The position numbers and the translations under genes were made by a program. From Takakia lepidozioides (Eukaryota; Streptophyta; Takakiopsida; Takakiales; Takakiaceae), in NCBI GenBank assembly GCA_030704615.1, contig CM060732.1:8122001-8186000 (forward strand): DNA of 64,000 nt. Reading direction: 5' to 3'. Below are positions 13,798-25,057 of this stretch, one piece after another. The first letter of the stretch is position 1, and every line of letters begins with the position of its first letter. The notes beneath the pieces are model-generated. The model was given only the letters and a program-made list of their open reading frames with translations. It did not search any database and was not told where the DNA came from.

Positions 13798-14479
13798 GTG
13801 TCATGTGCACGTCCCACCCGGACCCCTAGGAGGTGTAGGCCACCACTGGTACTTGAGGTACGACGGCCCGATGATCCTAGGGTTACTGACCGGGAGTATA
13901 GGACGATGTTGCAGACACCATTCATGCCTAGCCTTTGGCGTACACTAGTGCCTCCGGTCCCCATTCCTCAAGGCCAACCATTTGAGTTTTGGGGTCGACG
14001 ATATTGTGTGAGAGCAGCGACCAACCCTTCCATGGGTCGTGGGCTATTTGCAATGGAGGACATTGTGGTTCCTTCATGGAGAGGGCAGACAGTGGACTTA
14101 TTTCTCTACTTTGGCCCATACTACACGTGGTTCCACTAGTGGACGCAGATGCGACGGGCAGCGCCTTGGGTGAGATCTCGATGTGTTCGGGAATACTGCA
14201 GGGTTCATCAATAGTTCAATTGGTAAACCTAAAATGACCAAAGTACTGTGGGATGAGCGACATGACGGGGATGTTAGGATAGCACAATCGATATTAAATT
14301 TTGTTATGACATGTGCATGTAGTACGATTCCCGCCGGTTCAGAGTTGTTCGCCTCTTATGAGTTCTGTGATAAGGATTGGGATGAGAGAGTCCAATCGGG
14401 AGTGGAGGGAGTTTGCCAAACGTTAGAAACGTCCCTCCCGGGGCCGCCGAGGAAGATTGTACTAGGGGATGGTGATTAG
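13798..14479 (+). pseudogene. SET-domain-like remnant, frameshifted
   Basis: Two reading frames together resemble a SET domain. The first (13798-14139) contains NPSMGRGLFAMEDI, which fits the N-terminal GxGLFA strand of SET lysine methyltransferases. The second (14183-14479) contains GNTAGFINSS and then TIPAGSELFASYEF, at the places of the usual NHS and GEEL-DY motifs. The frame breaks between about 14135 and 14183. Key catalytic residues (NHS His, terminal Tyr) are only approximate, so this may be a diverged SET-like protein or an unannotated intron rather than a dead gene. I assign the fold with moderate confidence only. Confidence 0.5.
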
Positions 14480-15280
14480 CCATGTACGCATATCATGGCC
14501 CCTACTGTGGCACCGATAGGGATTGGTGATTAGGGTTTAGCATTTAGGCTGAATGTGCCATTGTACATACATTTTTTGGATGCAAATGGAGCAATTCCCA
14601 ACCATTGTATATTAAATGAATTATGAATGTATTTATAGATCCAAGTACAAGAGCAAATGAGGTCAGTGAACCCTCCAAGGGGCACGCAGGCCGAGGTGGT
14701 CAACAGTGGTATTGGCCGCGGAGAACAAGGCCCAGATGACCATATTACCCAAGACGGTGACAAGGTGGACAATGGGGGATGCTATTCTTTGAGCAGATCC
14801 CGCGAGCAGAAATCTGCTCACGCTTCAGGATCTGCCCACCTATAACCGCGGACGCCTACTCAACTTAGAAGACCTATTACTACGCAGAGTGGCCAGTATT
14901 ACAAGCTCGGTTATGGATGTTGCTGGAATGAATGAGGGATGAATGTGAATGTCTGTATGATGAATGAGACATGGATGAATGAAATAAATGCAATAATACA
15001 AAGTTGTTTTGTAGTAGTAGCTCCGAAATCCCCCGAGCTCCGAAATCCTTTAAACCATGCTAGTCTTGCTTGCAAATCAATTATGAAAGTGAAGTGTATA
15101 TTGCCAACAATGAATCCACATTGTTTTGTTGATTGAGGAGGGGTTACTTGTCATTTTTCCAGGTATCCAAGGTTGAGAGAGAGGCTCACACCCAAATCTA
15201 AAGAAGGCAGAGAGGTGAACTCGTGCTTTATAAATAAAAATTTCAAAACACGTACTGGGAATTGTCATGTGCTAACTCGT
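14480..15280. other. No recognisable gene
   Basis: An open stretch at 14640-14845 after a possible acceptor encodes nothing recognisable. Around 14800-14850 there is a GCGAGCAGAAATCTGCTCACGC-type inverted repeat followed by CCTATAACCGCGG, which resembles motifs in the GTGAGCG clusters elsewhere in the window. Confidence 0.5.
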
Positions 15281-16390
15281 ACTGGGAATTAAGATGACAA
15301 CACCTTAATCTGGCACATTCGGGACAAAAACCAAAAAAACAAAAAAAAACAAAAAAAAATCACATGACAATTCATGGAAAAACCAACAACCCCAAAAAAA
15401 TTCACCCAAAAGATAAATGGATGTAGGGTTCTTGCTGACTCAATTTAGCACTGGTTTTCGGGACATGCCTCAACACGACAGACCACTTTTCCATTTCGTT
15501 TCGTAGGCCAGTCGTTCCCATGTGGTGGACGTGGGGGGGATGCGGATTGCGAACCCTGACATGAAACTGGTATTATGACAGTTGGGCCTCTTGGAAGACG
15601 AAACCCAGTGCCATCCTCCAGCATCTCAATTTATTGCTTCGACAGACATGTTCCCACCTTCACTGGCCACACAGCTGGAATTTGAGGCTTACTGATGACC
15701 GAATCCCTACAAGTCCCCATCACACAACGTTGAATGTCATCAGGGCAAAACCAGAACTTGTGAGGCCTAGACTCCCGGGATGAAAAATTGGCATGATGAA
15801 TGAACCATGGATGACTGCTACAACATTTATCCTTACCGATCAGCATGTACACAGGGAAACAAACATTAAGCTGTCCTCAACGCCAGCTTAATTCGTAGCC
15901 CCTGTTAGCACATGACAATTCAACCCATGAAAGAAAGAAATGATTCCAAAAAACCTTACTGATAAGCATTTATGTGCAGGGAAACAGGCATTAAGGTGGC
16001 GTCAATGCCAGCTTAATTCCGAGCCCCTGTTGGCACATGACAATTCAACCTAGGGAAAAAATCCTTAGCGGTAAGCATGTGTGTGCAGGGGCTTGGGATT
16101 AAGGTGTTGTCAACGCCATCTTAATTCCCAGCAATTTTTTTTTATTTTTTTTTTATTTTTTTTCGTACTGGGAATCAAGATGTCATTGACGACACCTTAA
16201 TCCCCACCACCTGTGCACACACACCGCCTTACCGCCAAGGCTTCTTCGCCTTGAAATTTTTTTGGGTTCGAATTTTTTTGGTTAATTTTGGGAGAATTTT
16301 TTCAGGGATTTTGGTTTTTCCGTGAGTTGTCATGTGCCAACTCGTACTGGGAATTAAGATGTCATTGACGACACCTTAATCCCGAGCACC
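15280..16390. repeat. Cluster of hairpin palindromes, TTAAGRTG arms with a TTGAC/GTCAA core
   Basis: Six related inverted repeats lie at about 15285, 15865, 15992, 16109, 16173 and 16352. The arms are variants of TTAAG(A/G)TG(T/G) and the centre is ATTGAC or its complement GTCAAT/GTCAAC. Each is followed or preceded by GCACCTG..CACACAC or CCCCTGTTGGCACATGACA. The core resembles that of the two palindrome arrays at 25.6 and 33.7 kb, although the arms differ. Long A and T homopolymers sit at 15335-15360 and 16133-16162. Confidence 0.75.
15631..15790 (-). pseudogene. Fragment of the MULE/SWIM transposase family (third copy)
   Basis: The minus-strand frame contains PHKFWFCPDDIQRC, then SKPQIPAVWPVKVGT. 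It lines up with HKFWFCPDDMAQC and the following WPMKLGT segment in the copy at 61.7 kb and the equivalent part of the copy at 21.4 kb. Only about 50 codons remain, ending in a stop, so it is a truncated remnant lying inside the 15-16 kb palindrome cluster. Confidence 0.75.
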
Positions 16391-16720
16391 TGCACACACA
16401 CCATGGTTCATTCATGTCGCTCATTTTTCATCCAAAAGTCATCCAACATTCATCCATTCTTTTTTTCATTCATCTCAAAACCATTCATCCGGCAGCTTTT
16501 CATCGCACATTCGTACCATATGGTCGTCACCTAGCAAGGATTCTTCTGTCAGATGGGGTGGAGATTGTGTCCGTGCAGTGTAGTTTTTGTCCACGGCAAT
16601 AGGTCTTCTTCTTTCCTCAGTTGTAGGCTCCCATTCACTAATCTGCTCACGCTTAAGGGATTCTGCTCACGGTTACCACTTAAGGCGTGAGCGTGCTCAC
16701 TGCTGCTAGTAGCTACCCTC

Positions 16721-19605
16721 GTGGACAATGAACACAATACGGACACTGACGATGTGAGAGCCATGGAGGATTTGTTAATGAACCACTTGGGGGAGGGGAA
16801 ACAAATTGGGGAGGATATGGCTCGCCGGGCCACATTGGATGAAGATGCCGACCCAAATCCAATGGAAGCCGAGGCAAACACACCCTTGTATAAAGGAGCA
16901 AGAGTGAGTCGACTTTCCACTGTACTGTTGTTGCTTAATCTGCAAACCTGGTTCTAGACCCGGTTTGCCGAAAAGAGGCAAGACAGGTTCTAGACACAGT
17001 GGGGATGGGCTACAAAATTATCCATGCATGTCCTTGTGATTGCACCTTGTACTATGGAGGGCATGAGCATGCTACCACGTGTCCCAAGTGCAAAAAATCT
17101 AGATACCGAGATGATGTTCAAGAAGATCCCACGAAAGGTACATTTCTCTTGTATTCTCTTTCCTGCCATTTCAAGTGGTTACAAATATGCTCATATACAT
17201 AAACGTATAAGGTACATGAATATATATACATATATACATGTGTCCACCAACTAATATATCATTTTAGGGTCTAGGGTTTAAGAGGTTGTATCATTCCAAT
17301 ATTATTAGGGTTTGCATATAGGTTATAGGAATCCTTCAGGCTTCAACTAATGTAGACTTTACAAAATATCTACATACAAACCTTTGCAAATATATACCCC
17401 TCTCTTACGTACAATATGTGGATACAAATGAAAGAAAGTAAACATTGATATATTTGTTGTGTTTGTGGGGGAGGTTAGAAAATGCATTACTTTCCAGTCA
17501 TCCCGCGCTTGAAAGCACAATTCCAGAGTCCATCATTTGCCCAACTCATGAAGTGGCATGCGGAGCATCGGAGCCCTCCCGGAAAGGTGTGCGGCCCTCA
17601 CAATTCATCGGCATGGAAACACATCGAGGAACAATGGCCTTTTCTGAAGGACGATCCAAGACATGTTCGGCTCGGCTTCTCCGCGGATGGTGTAAACCCA
17701 TTCTCAGTCTAGCCAACTAGCCATTCAACCTGGCCTGTGACTTTGGTTAACTACAACATCCGTCTTTATCTTGCTATCAAAAAGGGTCATATCATGTTGG
17801 TTGCCATTGTGCCAGGTGAATAACACAACTCTTTTTTGTTGCTTTAGGATGTACGTGGTAGTACAATGTCGAATATATATGGAACTAAGAATATTATTTG
17901 TTCTGTTTGAATTTCAAACGATCTAATATATATTGTAAATAATTTGTGTTGTAGGGAAAAAACAAGTGAAGAATATGGGTGTGTATCTGCGTCCATTGGT
18001 TGACGAACTCAAGATATTATGGAATGGAGTTCCAGCTTATGATGCATCGGCACCCACTGACCAACGTTCTTTTCTCTTGCAAGGGCTTTTGCTATGGACA
18101 ATGCATGATTATCCACGTACAATTTAATTTGATATCACCTATAATATATATATTCTACTGTATATCATGTGTTTGTATGTACTCGTCATGATTTTTCTTT
18201 AGCAATTCATGTTTACGCTCGGTTCATTATAATTATTCGAGGCGCACAGTGTTAAATCCCAACTAAATTCATGGTTTTGTGCAGGGCTTTCAGTTTGTTC
18301 GAGACTAGGCACAAAGGGGTACGCAGGATGTTCATGTTGTGGGCCGGATAACCTTGATGCAAAGCATTCAAAGAACGTTAGGAAAGATGATCTATCCCAA
18401 CTACCGGAAATTTCTTTCTCTCAACCATCCATGGAGAACGCGAGGCAAGAAATTATTTGATGGGACCGTGGAGAGAAGACCTCCACCCATGCATCCCCCT
18501 GGATCATTTTGGAAAGCCCGATGGCAAGAGGTGCTGGATAAAAAACGCCGCTCAAGAGGTGTGGCATGTCCCGGCTCTCAATCTTCTACAAGTTGCCTTA
18601 TTGGGAGGTACAAGTCCGAAATGCATTGGACCATACATATTTCATTGAATGTCATGACATATTCATATGAAATTGCACTGAATTCAAGGTTTATGACAAA
18701 TTATATGGAAATTTCATGATGCGCAAGATCTAAAAAAATCGGCACTCTCCTTGATCCCATGCATATTGAGAAGAATGTGTACTGGCAAACTTAACAGGGG
18801 GGGGGGGGGGAGTAGAAACGCGGCGGTGATTCCCTTGGTATGCTACGAGAGCTCCAAGCCCAAAACCGTATGCCATGACTATGGCCTCAAGATGATGGTG
18901 TGGACATGAACAATGCTCCCAAGTGGAAGTATAGGGCGCCAACTTGGACTTAGACAAAGGAAGAATACAAGCAAGTGCGGACCACAATACAAACTATCCG
19001 GACCCCGACCGGGTATGGCACATCTTTACGGGGCAATTAGTTCGAGGATGCCACCACTGTGCATGGTTTGAAGTCCCATGACTACCACAACAATATACAA
19101 GACATCCTTCTCATTGCAATACGAGCTGGGACACTCCATGAGGGCATTCGGAAAGCCATCTATTGACTTGGTGATTTATTCCGTTGGCTTTGCACAAAAG
19201 AGATGGACGAGGTGGATTTTCCACGAATGAAGGTCGGCCACGGTCTTGTGTATGTTGGAGATGCATCTTCCCCCTAATTTCTTTGACATCCAAGTGCATT
19301 TGGTAGTGCACTTGGTGGAAGAGGCGGAGATTGCCGGGCCGGTCCATGCTCGGTGGATGTACTTTCTTGAGCGTTACATGAAGGAGCTCAAGGCACACGT
19401 GCGGCAAATGGCACATCCCGAGGGTAGCATGGCGGAGGGGTACACATTGCAAGAAGCTATGCTGTTATGTACGGAGTACATGAGAAGGGTGGACAAAGAG
19501 GCCCCTCCAATGTGGAAGGAAGAGGATGATGTGCGGAACAATGACATGGTTTTGCCCATCAAGGAGGGTGAAACTATCGAACACCGTGGTGGAGCAAGCA
19601 CATGA
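16721..19605 (+). pseudogene. CACTA (En/Spm) TNP2-type transposase, decayed
   Basis: Blocks appear in the order expected for TNP2. They are an acidic N-terminus followed by LYKGARVSRLSTVLLLLNL (16721-16950); GYKIIHACPCDCTLYYGGHE plus CPKCKKSRY (17006-17140); YFPVIPRLKAQF, MKWHAEHR, DPRHVRLGFSADGVNPF (17482-17712); STWPVTLVNYN; an RPLVDEL segment (about 17960-18110); and a C-terminal DUF4218-like block LPPNFFDIQVHLVVHLVEEA through RWMYFLERYMKELK (19246-19605). Some gaps look like introns. Others are stops (TAG after GVNPFSV at 17710, several between 18900 and 19250) and small deletions. CACTA transposases are nuclear DDE enzymes that move the element by cut and paste; this copy is inactive. 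Terminal CACTA inverted repeats were not located. Confidence 0.85.
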
Positions 19606-19734
19606 ATTTGTATTGAAGCGGAACACCCCTTGCATAGTGGAGTGGAAGGCAAGACATGCGGATGAGAATGCACGGCGGTTGGAAGCAAGTACAACTTGGA
19701 GGGCAATGCTGGAGTAGCCAACGTCAAAAGTGCA

Positions 19735-20075
19735 CTTCAAATTTAACGACAAAATCTGAATATATAGCGGCATGTACTGCTACTAAAGAAGCCATTTGGC
19801 TGAGACGATTACTTGGGAGCATTGGCGTTCCTCAAGATAGGGCCACTATTTTACATTGTGATAGCCAATCAGCTATCAAGCTCGTGAAGAATCTTGAATT
19901 CCACCAAAAGACTAAGCATATGGCCGACATTCAGTATCACTTTGTCTGAGAGAAGTACAATCATGATCCAGCATGTGTACATTCATATTATGGCATAGAT
20001 CGCTAATATTTTTACTAAATTGCATTGTGCAAAGATTTCAGCTTCCAGAAGTTTCGAGAGCTCATGGGTGTGGTA
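19735..20075 (+). pseudogene. Ty1/Copia RNase H fragment
   Basis: Reads TTKSEYIAACTATKEAIWLR, HCDSQSAIKLVKN and QKTKHMADIQYHFV, then after stops a degenerate KFRELMGV end. This is the characteristic C-terminal RNase H block of Copia pol. It abuts the CACTA remnant directly, so one element is inserted in or next to the other. No LTR was identified. Confidence 0.85.
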
Positions 20076-20084
20076 CCTTTCCTG

Positions 20085-20280
20085 CAACGACGCAATGGCG
20101 TGAGCCTTGCGCGTGAGCGCGCGAGCGTACGCTCACGCAGGAGTGACATGGCGTGAGCCTGCACCCACGCTGACGTGGCGTGAGCGTCATGTCAGCAGGC
20201 TGATGTGGCGGCAAATGATGACGTGGCACTGTGCCGTCATCTGCCACGTCAGCATTAACATGCGTCGCCTATAACCGAGG
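20085..20280. repeat. GTGAGCG / TGACGTGGC motif cluster (copy A)
   Basis: Repeats of GGCGTGAGC, GCGTGAGCGCG with an inverted partner CGCTCACGC, and several (T)GACGTGGC or TGATGTGGC words, ending with GCCTATAACCGAGG. The same vocabulary recurs at 30.6, 31.65 and 62.7 kb, and more weakly at 14.8 and 16.65 kb. It sits just outside transposase genes, which suggests transposon termini or subterminal repeats. Confidence 0.65.
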
Positions 20281-20736
20281 ATGGTCCTATGACCGTGGGA
20301 TTAATGCAGGAAATCCTTGGCTGAATACAATGAAGACTACCATGAGGCCTACAATTGTAGCATCCAACATTGTGCAGTTACAAATGTTTGTTTCACCTTT
20401 ACAATTACGAGGACGAGAAAATATCCTCACAAAGTGTGCGCCATAGAGGCTGCCACGGGAAGACCTTGCTCCCTCCCCAAATTACAATGAGAGTTAGGAT
20501 CATCTTCAAAAGATGATTGCAGTGCATAGCGACAGGAAGACATGTAGACTTCGAACGGTGCAATGATGCATGTGCTTTTAAAAGTTACCACTCAGAGCTC
20601 ACTTAGTATAGTTGGAAGCATAATGGAGGGATAAGGGACGCCATATCATTGCACCGCCGACGATGTTGCAAATGAATTGATTTGAATTTCACATTTCATA
20701 GCATGGTCGTCCATATACCACATTGCATAGTTGATG

Positions 20737-23700
20737 CTACCCATGTGTTGTATCCCGCTGCAATAGAGTATCGACCTCGTTGAAACTCAGAGTGGCCTGG
20801 TGAACGAAGTTGTCACGTTTGGGATCGCAAACCATCCTCTTCAAAAATATGAAATACAAATGTTTGCAAGGTATGAATTTACCTCTCTTGCCCAAACTAA
20901 TTGATAGCATATTCACAAAATCAGGACATGTGCAATTGGGGAAATTGGAAACCGTGATGTCGTAGGCCCTGTCATGAACAGCAGATGTCGAAGTGATCAT
21001 TGTGTACACCCGACCATATCCTGGATCGGGCACTTCCGTGGTGCTTGCAACACGAGCTTGGAGCATTTTTGCGGACTCCACTTTGCCAAAATGTTCAGCG
21101 GTTGGAGGGAAACGCCGAACGAGCTTTCCATCTCGTTTAGTTGGCCACAAGTGAGGATTTGCCGGAGGGACCCAAGAGGACGCAGAAGTAGTAGCACATG
21201 CATGCAGTTGGGGTTGTCTCGCAAGGGAAAAGCCTGCCTCCTCCAGCATTGCAATCTCCTGACTTGTGAGATGTGTTCCCACCTTGATGGGCCAAACGGT
21301 TGGAGGAGCTGGCTTCATCACCATGGAAGGACGCACAGTTCCATGCACACATCTGCCACAATCATCTGCGCAGAACCAGAACTTGTGGTTCTTGGCTTCT
21401 GGTTGACCGTATGGACACATCAAACCCGTGAAAGTCGGAGTAGGAGTCCGGGCACTACCTCTGGATATAGATGAAGTGCACTTCTCGAAATTAGTTGCCC
21501 TGATCGCTGTACATTTCACATGAGACCCTACACTTGTGCGTTCTATGTGCCAAACGTGGTCGGGGCATGCGGACTCAAGCACATCAAGGGGGTTGTTTCT
21601 CTCCTGCACCATTTCAGTGGCACTGTTTAATGCTGGAGTCTACCGTCGTGTTGGAGGTTCCTCCAGAATGGAGATTCCGGACATGGATCTGTCATGCAGG
21701 GGAACACGAGGCTTCGAGAAGTTATCACGGTCTGCCCTGTGCGAATCGGAATCCGAACCAGGTGGAATGTTCAATTTCCTCTTACACGAGCCGAATCTCT
21801 CCCCCCCTTCAAGATGTGGAACTCTAGAAACAAGTGGCGTTCCCTGGGCATACATGCTCACCGCCCGTGCTATTTTGTTTGGATCCCCAGATCTGTTTGC
21901 AGCACGCAACATCAACTCCAATTTGTTCGGACCCTTGCCACCAACCCCACCTCGCAAGAAATCACGGTATCGGGTTTGTTGTTGCAAGGCACGTATCAAA
22001 TCATCTATTGTTGCCACATACAAATCCCGACCTCGTTTCCCAGACTGTTGCAACCATGCGTTGTGCACAATCTCTGCCAAATTGCAAGATGGCATGTCCG
22101 TCATTTCCTCAATGGACATGTTCTGCAAAGTGGAGAACCACACTTCAGAATAGTGCACAGGAAACAACATAAAGAAAACAATGAGTCAAAAATATAGAAA
22201 ATAAATGTATGAATAAAGCAAGAAATAGAAGCCTCGCACCATTGTCATGGCTGCTCCCCACTGTCTGTACCGGAAGTGCCAAAACGCCAGCCAATCTTCC
22301 AATGCTCTCATACTCTCAAGCATTGCAGCTCCAGAAGAGAACCACCAGGCACGAATTGTCTGGAACAAAGTGTCCGCCTCCTTCATTGTTCTAGCATCTT
22401 TGTACTTTTTGCATAATTTACGGTGCTGAGTCTGCATCTCTAGTTTGATGTCCGACTTTGTATGTTTCTCCAGAGATTGTGTCCAATGGAATAAACATGT
22501 ACGTTTTCCTCCCGGCATTGTCACTTTTGGGTCGCCCAATCCGAAGACAATTCGAACAGCATTGAAATTCGCCTGAGCACTATCCGCCATGAAACATGCG
22601 AAATTTGGAGATGGCACCCCATGGCAGCCCATAACACGTATCAAGGAATCCCACATGAGCTTCTGGGATTCCGTATCCTCGGATTGCATGTCACAAACTG
22701 CAATTGACATAACTCGTTGGTACATTGGATCGTAGACATGACAAGCCATTGTCGTCCAATCTTTCACTCGTTTCATATGATCAAACATAAGAAAACAATT
22801 CTACAAGTCCCCAGTCTTCTGCATCCGCTTCACGAGGCTAACCCCACTGCCCTCCCCAACAGTCGACATTTTGAAAAGAAATACTTTGATGGCACCTTGA
22901 CTTGGGAAATCATTGTCCTGGATGTAGTCGTACTTGCTCAGTCGTTTCAATTCCAAAATGTTGTCTATGTAGCCTCTGATCCCAGAGCCCATTCTCAATG
23001 CATTGATCTGATGCCAAATGTTAGGTGAACTCAAAGTGGAGAAATGATCCATGACAAGGTCCAATGCTGCACCGTCAAGTTTAGTCCCCCACATAATCCC
23101 CTTCACTCAAAATATGGCTTTCCAAGAAGGACTTGTTTGCGCCAAGAGCAATTGCAGATGTTGTTGCGGATGGGTTTTTCTCGTACTCTTGTTTAATCAA
23201 CCTCGATATTGTCTCAACACTCTCCGTGTAATCCCCCTTCGAAACAGGATGGTTATGGAAACCGAAATGCACACAAGCTCTTGTCATTGTTTTCAAACGG
23301 TGGACAACATAGTACATTCTTGCTCCGCACAGCCCCTGGCAGGATGGCACAAGTTTGCAGAATTTGCAAACAAAAATGTTTGCCGGTGGAGGGGCAGTCC
23401 CAGGCTTAAATGGATTTTCCGCCAGATCCTCCCACTCGCTTTGATTATGAACCCCAGACTGAAGAAAGTGTCTGCAATTCAAATTATCACACCTAAGGTG
23501 TCCATTGCAAACTGTTCTCCTGAAAACAAGCTTGTCGTCATTTTGAATATTGGATGTTTTTGTCTGCACCATGGGTGCCCGTCGTGTTTCTTGACCATTC
23601 CGTGCATCATGATTGTTACACCTCCAACTCGCGGAGGAGGAGGCAGCTTGAATAGGATATCACCATCAAAAGTCTCTAGCAGGAACTTCACAGGCACCTA

Positions 23701-24384
23701 CTTCAAAGATTCCCAATCAATTCCTCGCAACTCACTTTTGAAACCTGCCATTTCTCCCATCGCACGTAGTTTTGGAATGACACTACAAATCTCTTCTTCA
23801 TCTGCTTCTCCAACTACAGTAGGAAGGACTGGATTTGGAATTTCACTTATGTCATCATCGGACGAATCCGAAAGCTCAACGATTGGAGTAGAGGACGTCT
23901 GTTCTTTTTTCACCACCACATCCCTCTTGTCTTCAACGACTGAAGCAGCAGTCCCGGGCGTCACATATGATCCAAGGGACTTTCGCCGAGGCTCTCCAAG
24001 TACTCTGTATCAACCAGGGCGCACTCTCCACTGACTGACATGAGCCGTCTCATCACGATTTTGGAAAGGGTATTTCAACAACTTCCCTTCCAAATCGTAT
24101 ACCTCTTTCTCCAAGAAGATGGAGCCATTCTGAAGCTCAAACCGGGTAGCCAAGACATGTTCCAGAACAATTGCGAATCCATTGTCAAGGGCTTCCTTGG
24201 AGAACGGCACTGGTTTGTCGTTAGACAAGAACTCCGCTTTAGAGGAAGTCATCTTGCCTCCTCTCGTACGAAGATGCCTTGCTATCGCAACTCTTAAGTG
24301 AAATCTGTTGACTGAGGTCTCCAGAACACTATTGAAGAATGAGTAGAGAATATTGCGGAGAAAGCTCACACGATGATTGTGCAC
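20737..24384 (-). CDS. MULE-like transposase with SWIM zinc finger, copy 1 (probably broken)
   Basis: Minus-strand exons from 24384 down to 20737. In order: an N-terminal region ending QWRVRPG (in-frame TGA); TPGTAASVV; a SUMO-interaction-like IVELSDSSDDD (23.9 kb); a Cys-rich part with CVHFGFHNHPV (WRKY-GCM1/FLYWCH-like H-x-H); a DDE-like block with FDHMKRVKDWTTMACHVYD, DMQSEDTESQ, FMADSAQANFNAVR and CLFHW (22.8-22.5 kb); LEDWLAFWHFRYRQWG; HKFWFCADDCGRC; and a SWIM finger CTCPDF...PCKH (C-x-C...C-x-H, 20.9 kb). Mutator-like transposases have this zinc-DDE-SWIM order. Frames change several times and not all changes have splice sites, so I regard it as decayed. The copy at 36.7-62.4 kb is its close relative. 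Confidence 0.75.
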
Positions 24385-25057
24385 ATTCTGTTATTCCTTC
24401 CAGACATGCAGCCGTCCATTTTAATTACTTTTTTTGTGGGCCCTATAGACAAAGTATCCCTAGGAGCAATTTCGGTAGTTGTTAAACCTTTATTCAGAAC
24501 CTCATCAATAAACATAATAACCAGCCGACTTCTCGGAAGTGTGCCAAAGGATCTGAGGGTGGGATAGCAGATGAAGTAAATGCATCTTTATACTAGTACC
24601 AATGATCATGCACACCTGGAAAGTCCAAACTGTGAAACGAACGTGGGGTTGGCTTACAAGGATGAATGTGTATGATATCCAAAAATTTGTCAACCAACTC
24701 TCGTTCATTTACATTTATTTGTCTGAGATTGTGCGCCAAATGGCCCCATATTTTTTATTCCACGGTGCCAAGGTTCTCATGGCATAGGCATTGTCTGAGG
24801 CTGAGCAGTCAGACCAGCTAATTGTTTATTTGCAATGTTATATTCATCTATAATAATTGTCGCTGTTATTTTTTAATTATTGAAACCGTTCAAATAAACG
24901 ACACGTCGTTCATTTTGGGCGACACACGTCAGACATCGATAACTACATTGCAGACGAACAGCTGTCCACTAATGGCTGGCAGGTGCACTAATAAGGGAAC
25001 GACATTTGTGTAACGGTCACGCGAGAGGGAATCCGATGCTTCTAGAGACAATCCCCA
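24385..25057. other. Spacer without recognisable gene
   Basis: About 670 bp between the MULE/SWIM copy 1 N-terminus and exon 1 of the palindrome-intron gene. It may hold the termini or 5' UTR of either; no inverted repeat was recognised. Confidence 0.5.

Noticed and set aside
20974-22197. Several plus-strand open frames of 100-200 codons over MULE/SWIM copy 1.
   Set aside because: They are the antisense of the recognisable minus-strand transposase exons and show no family features.
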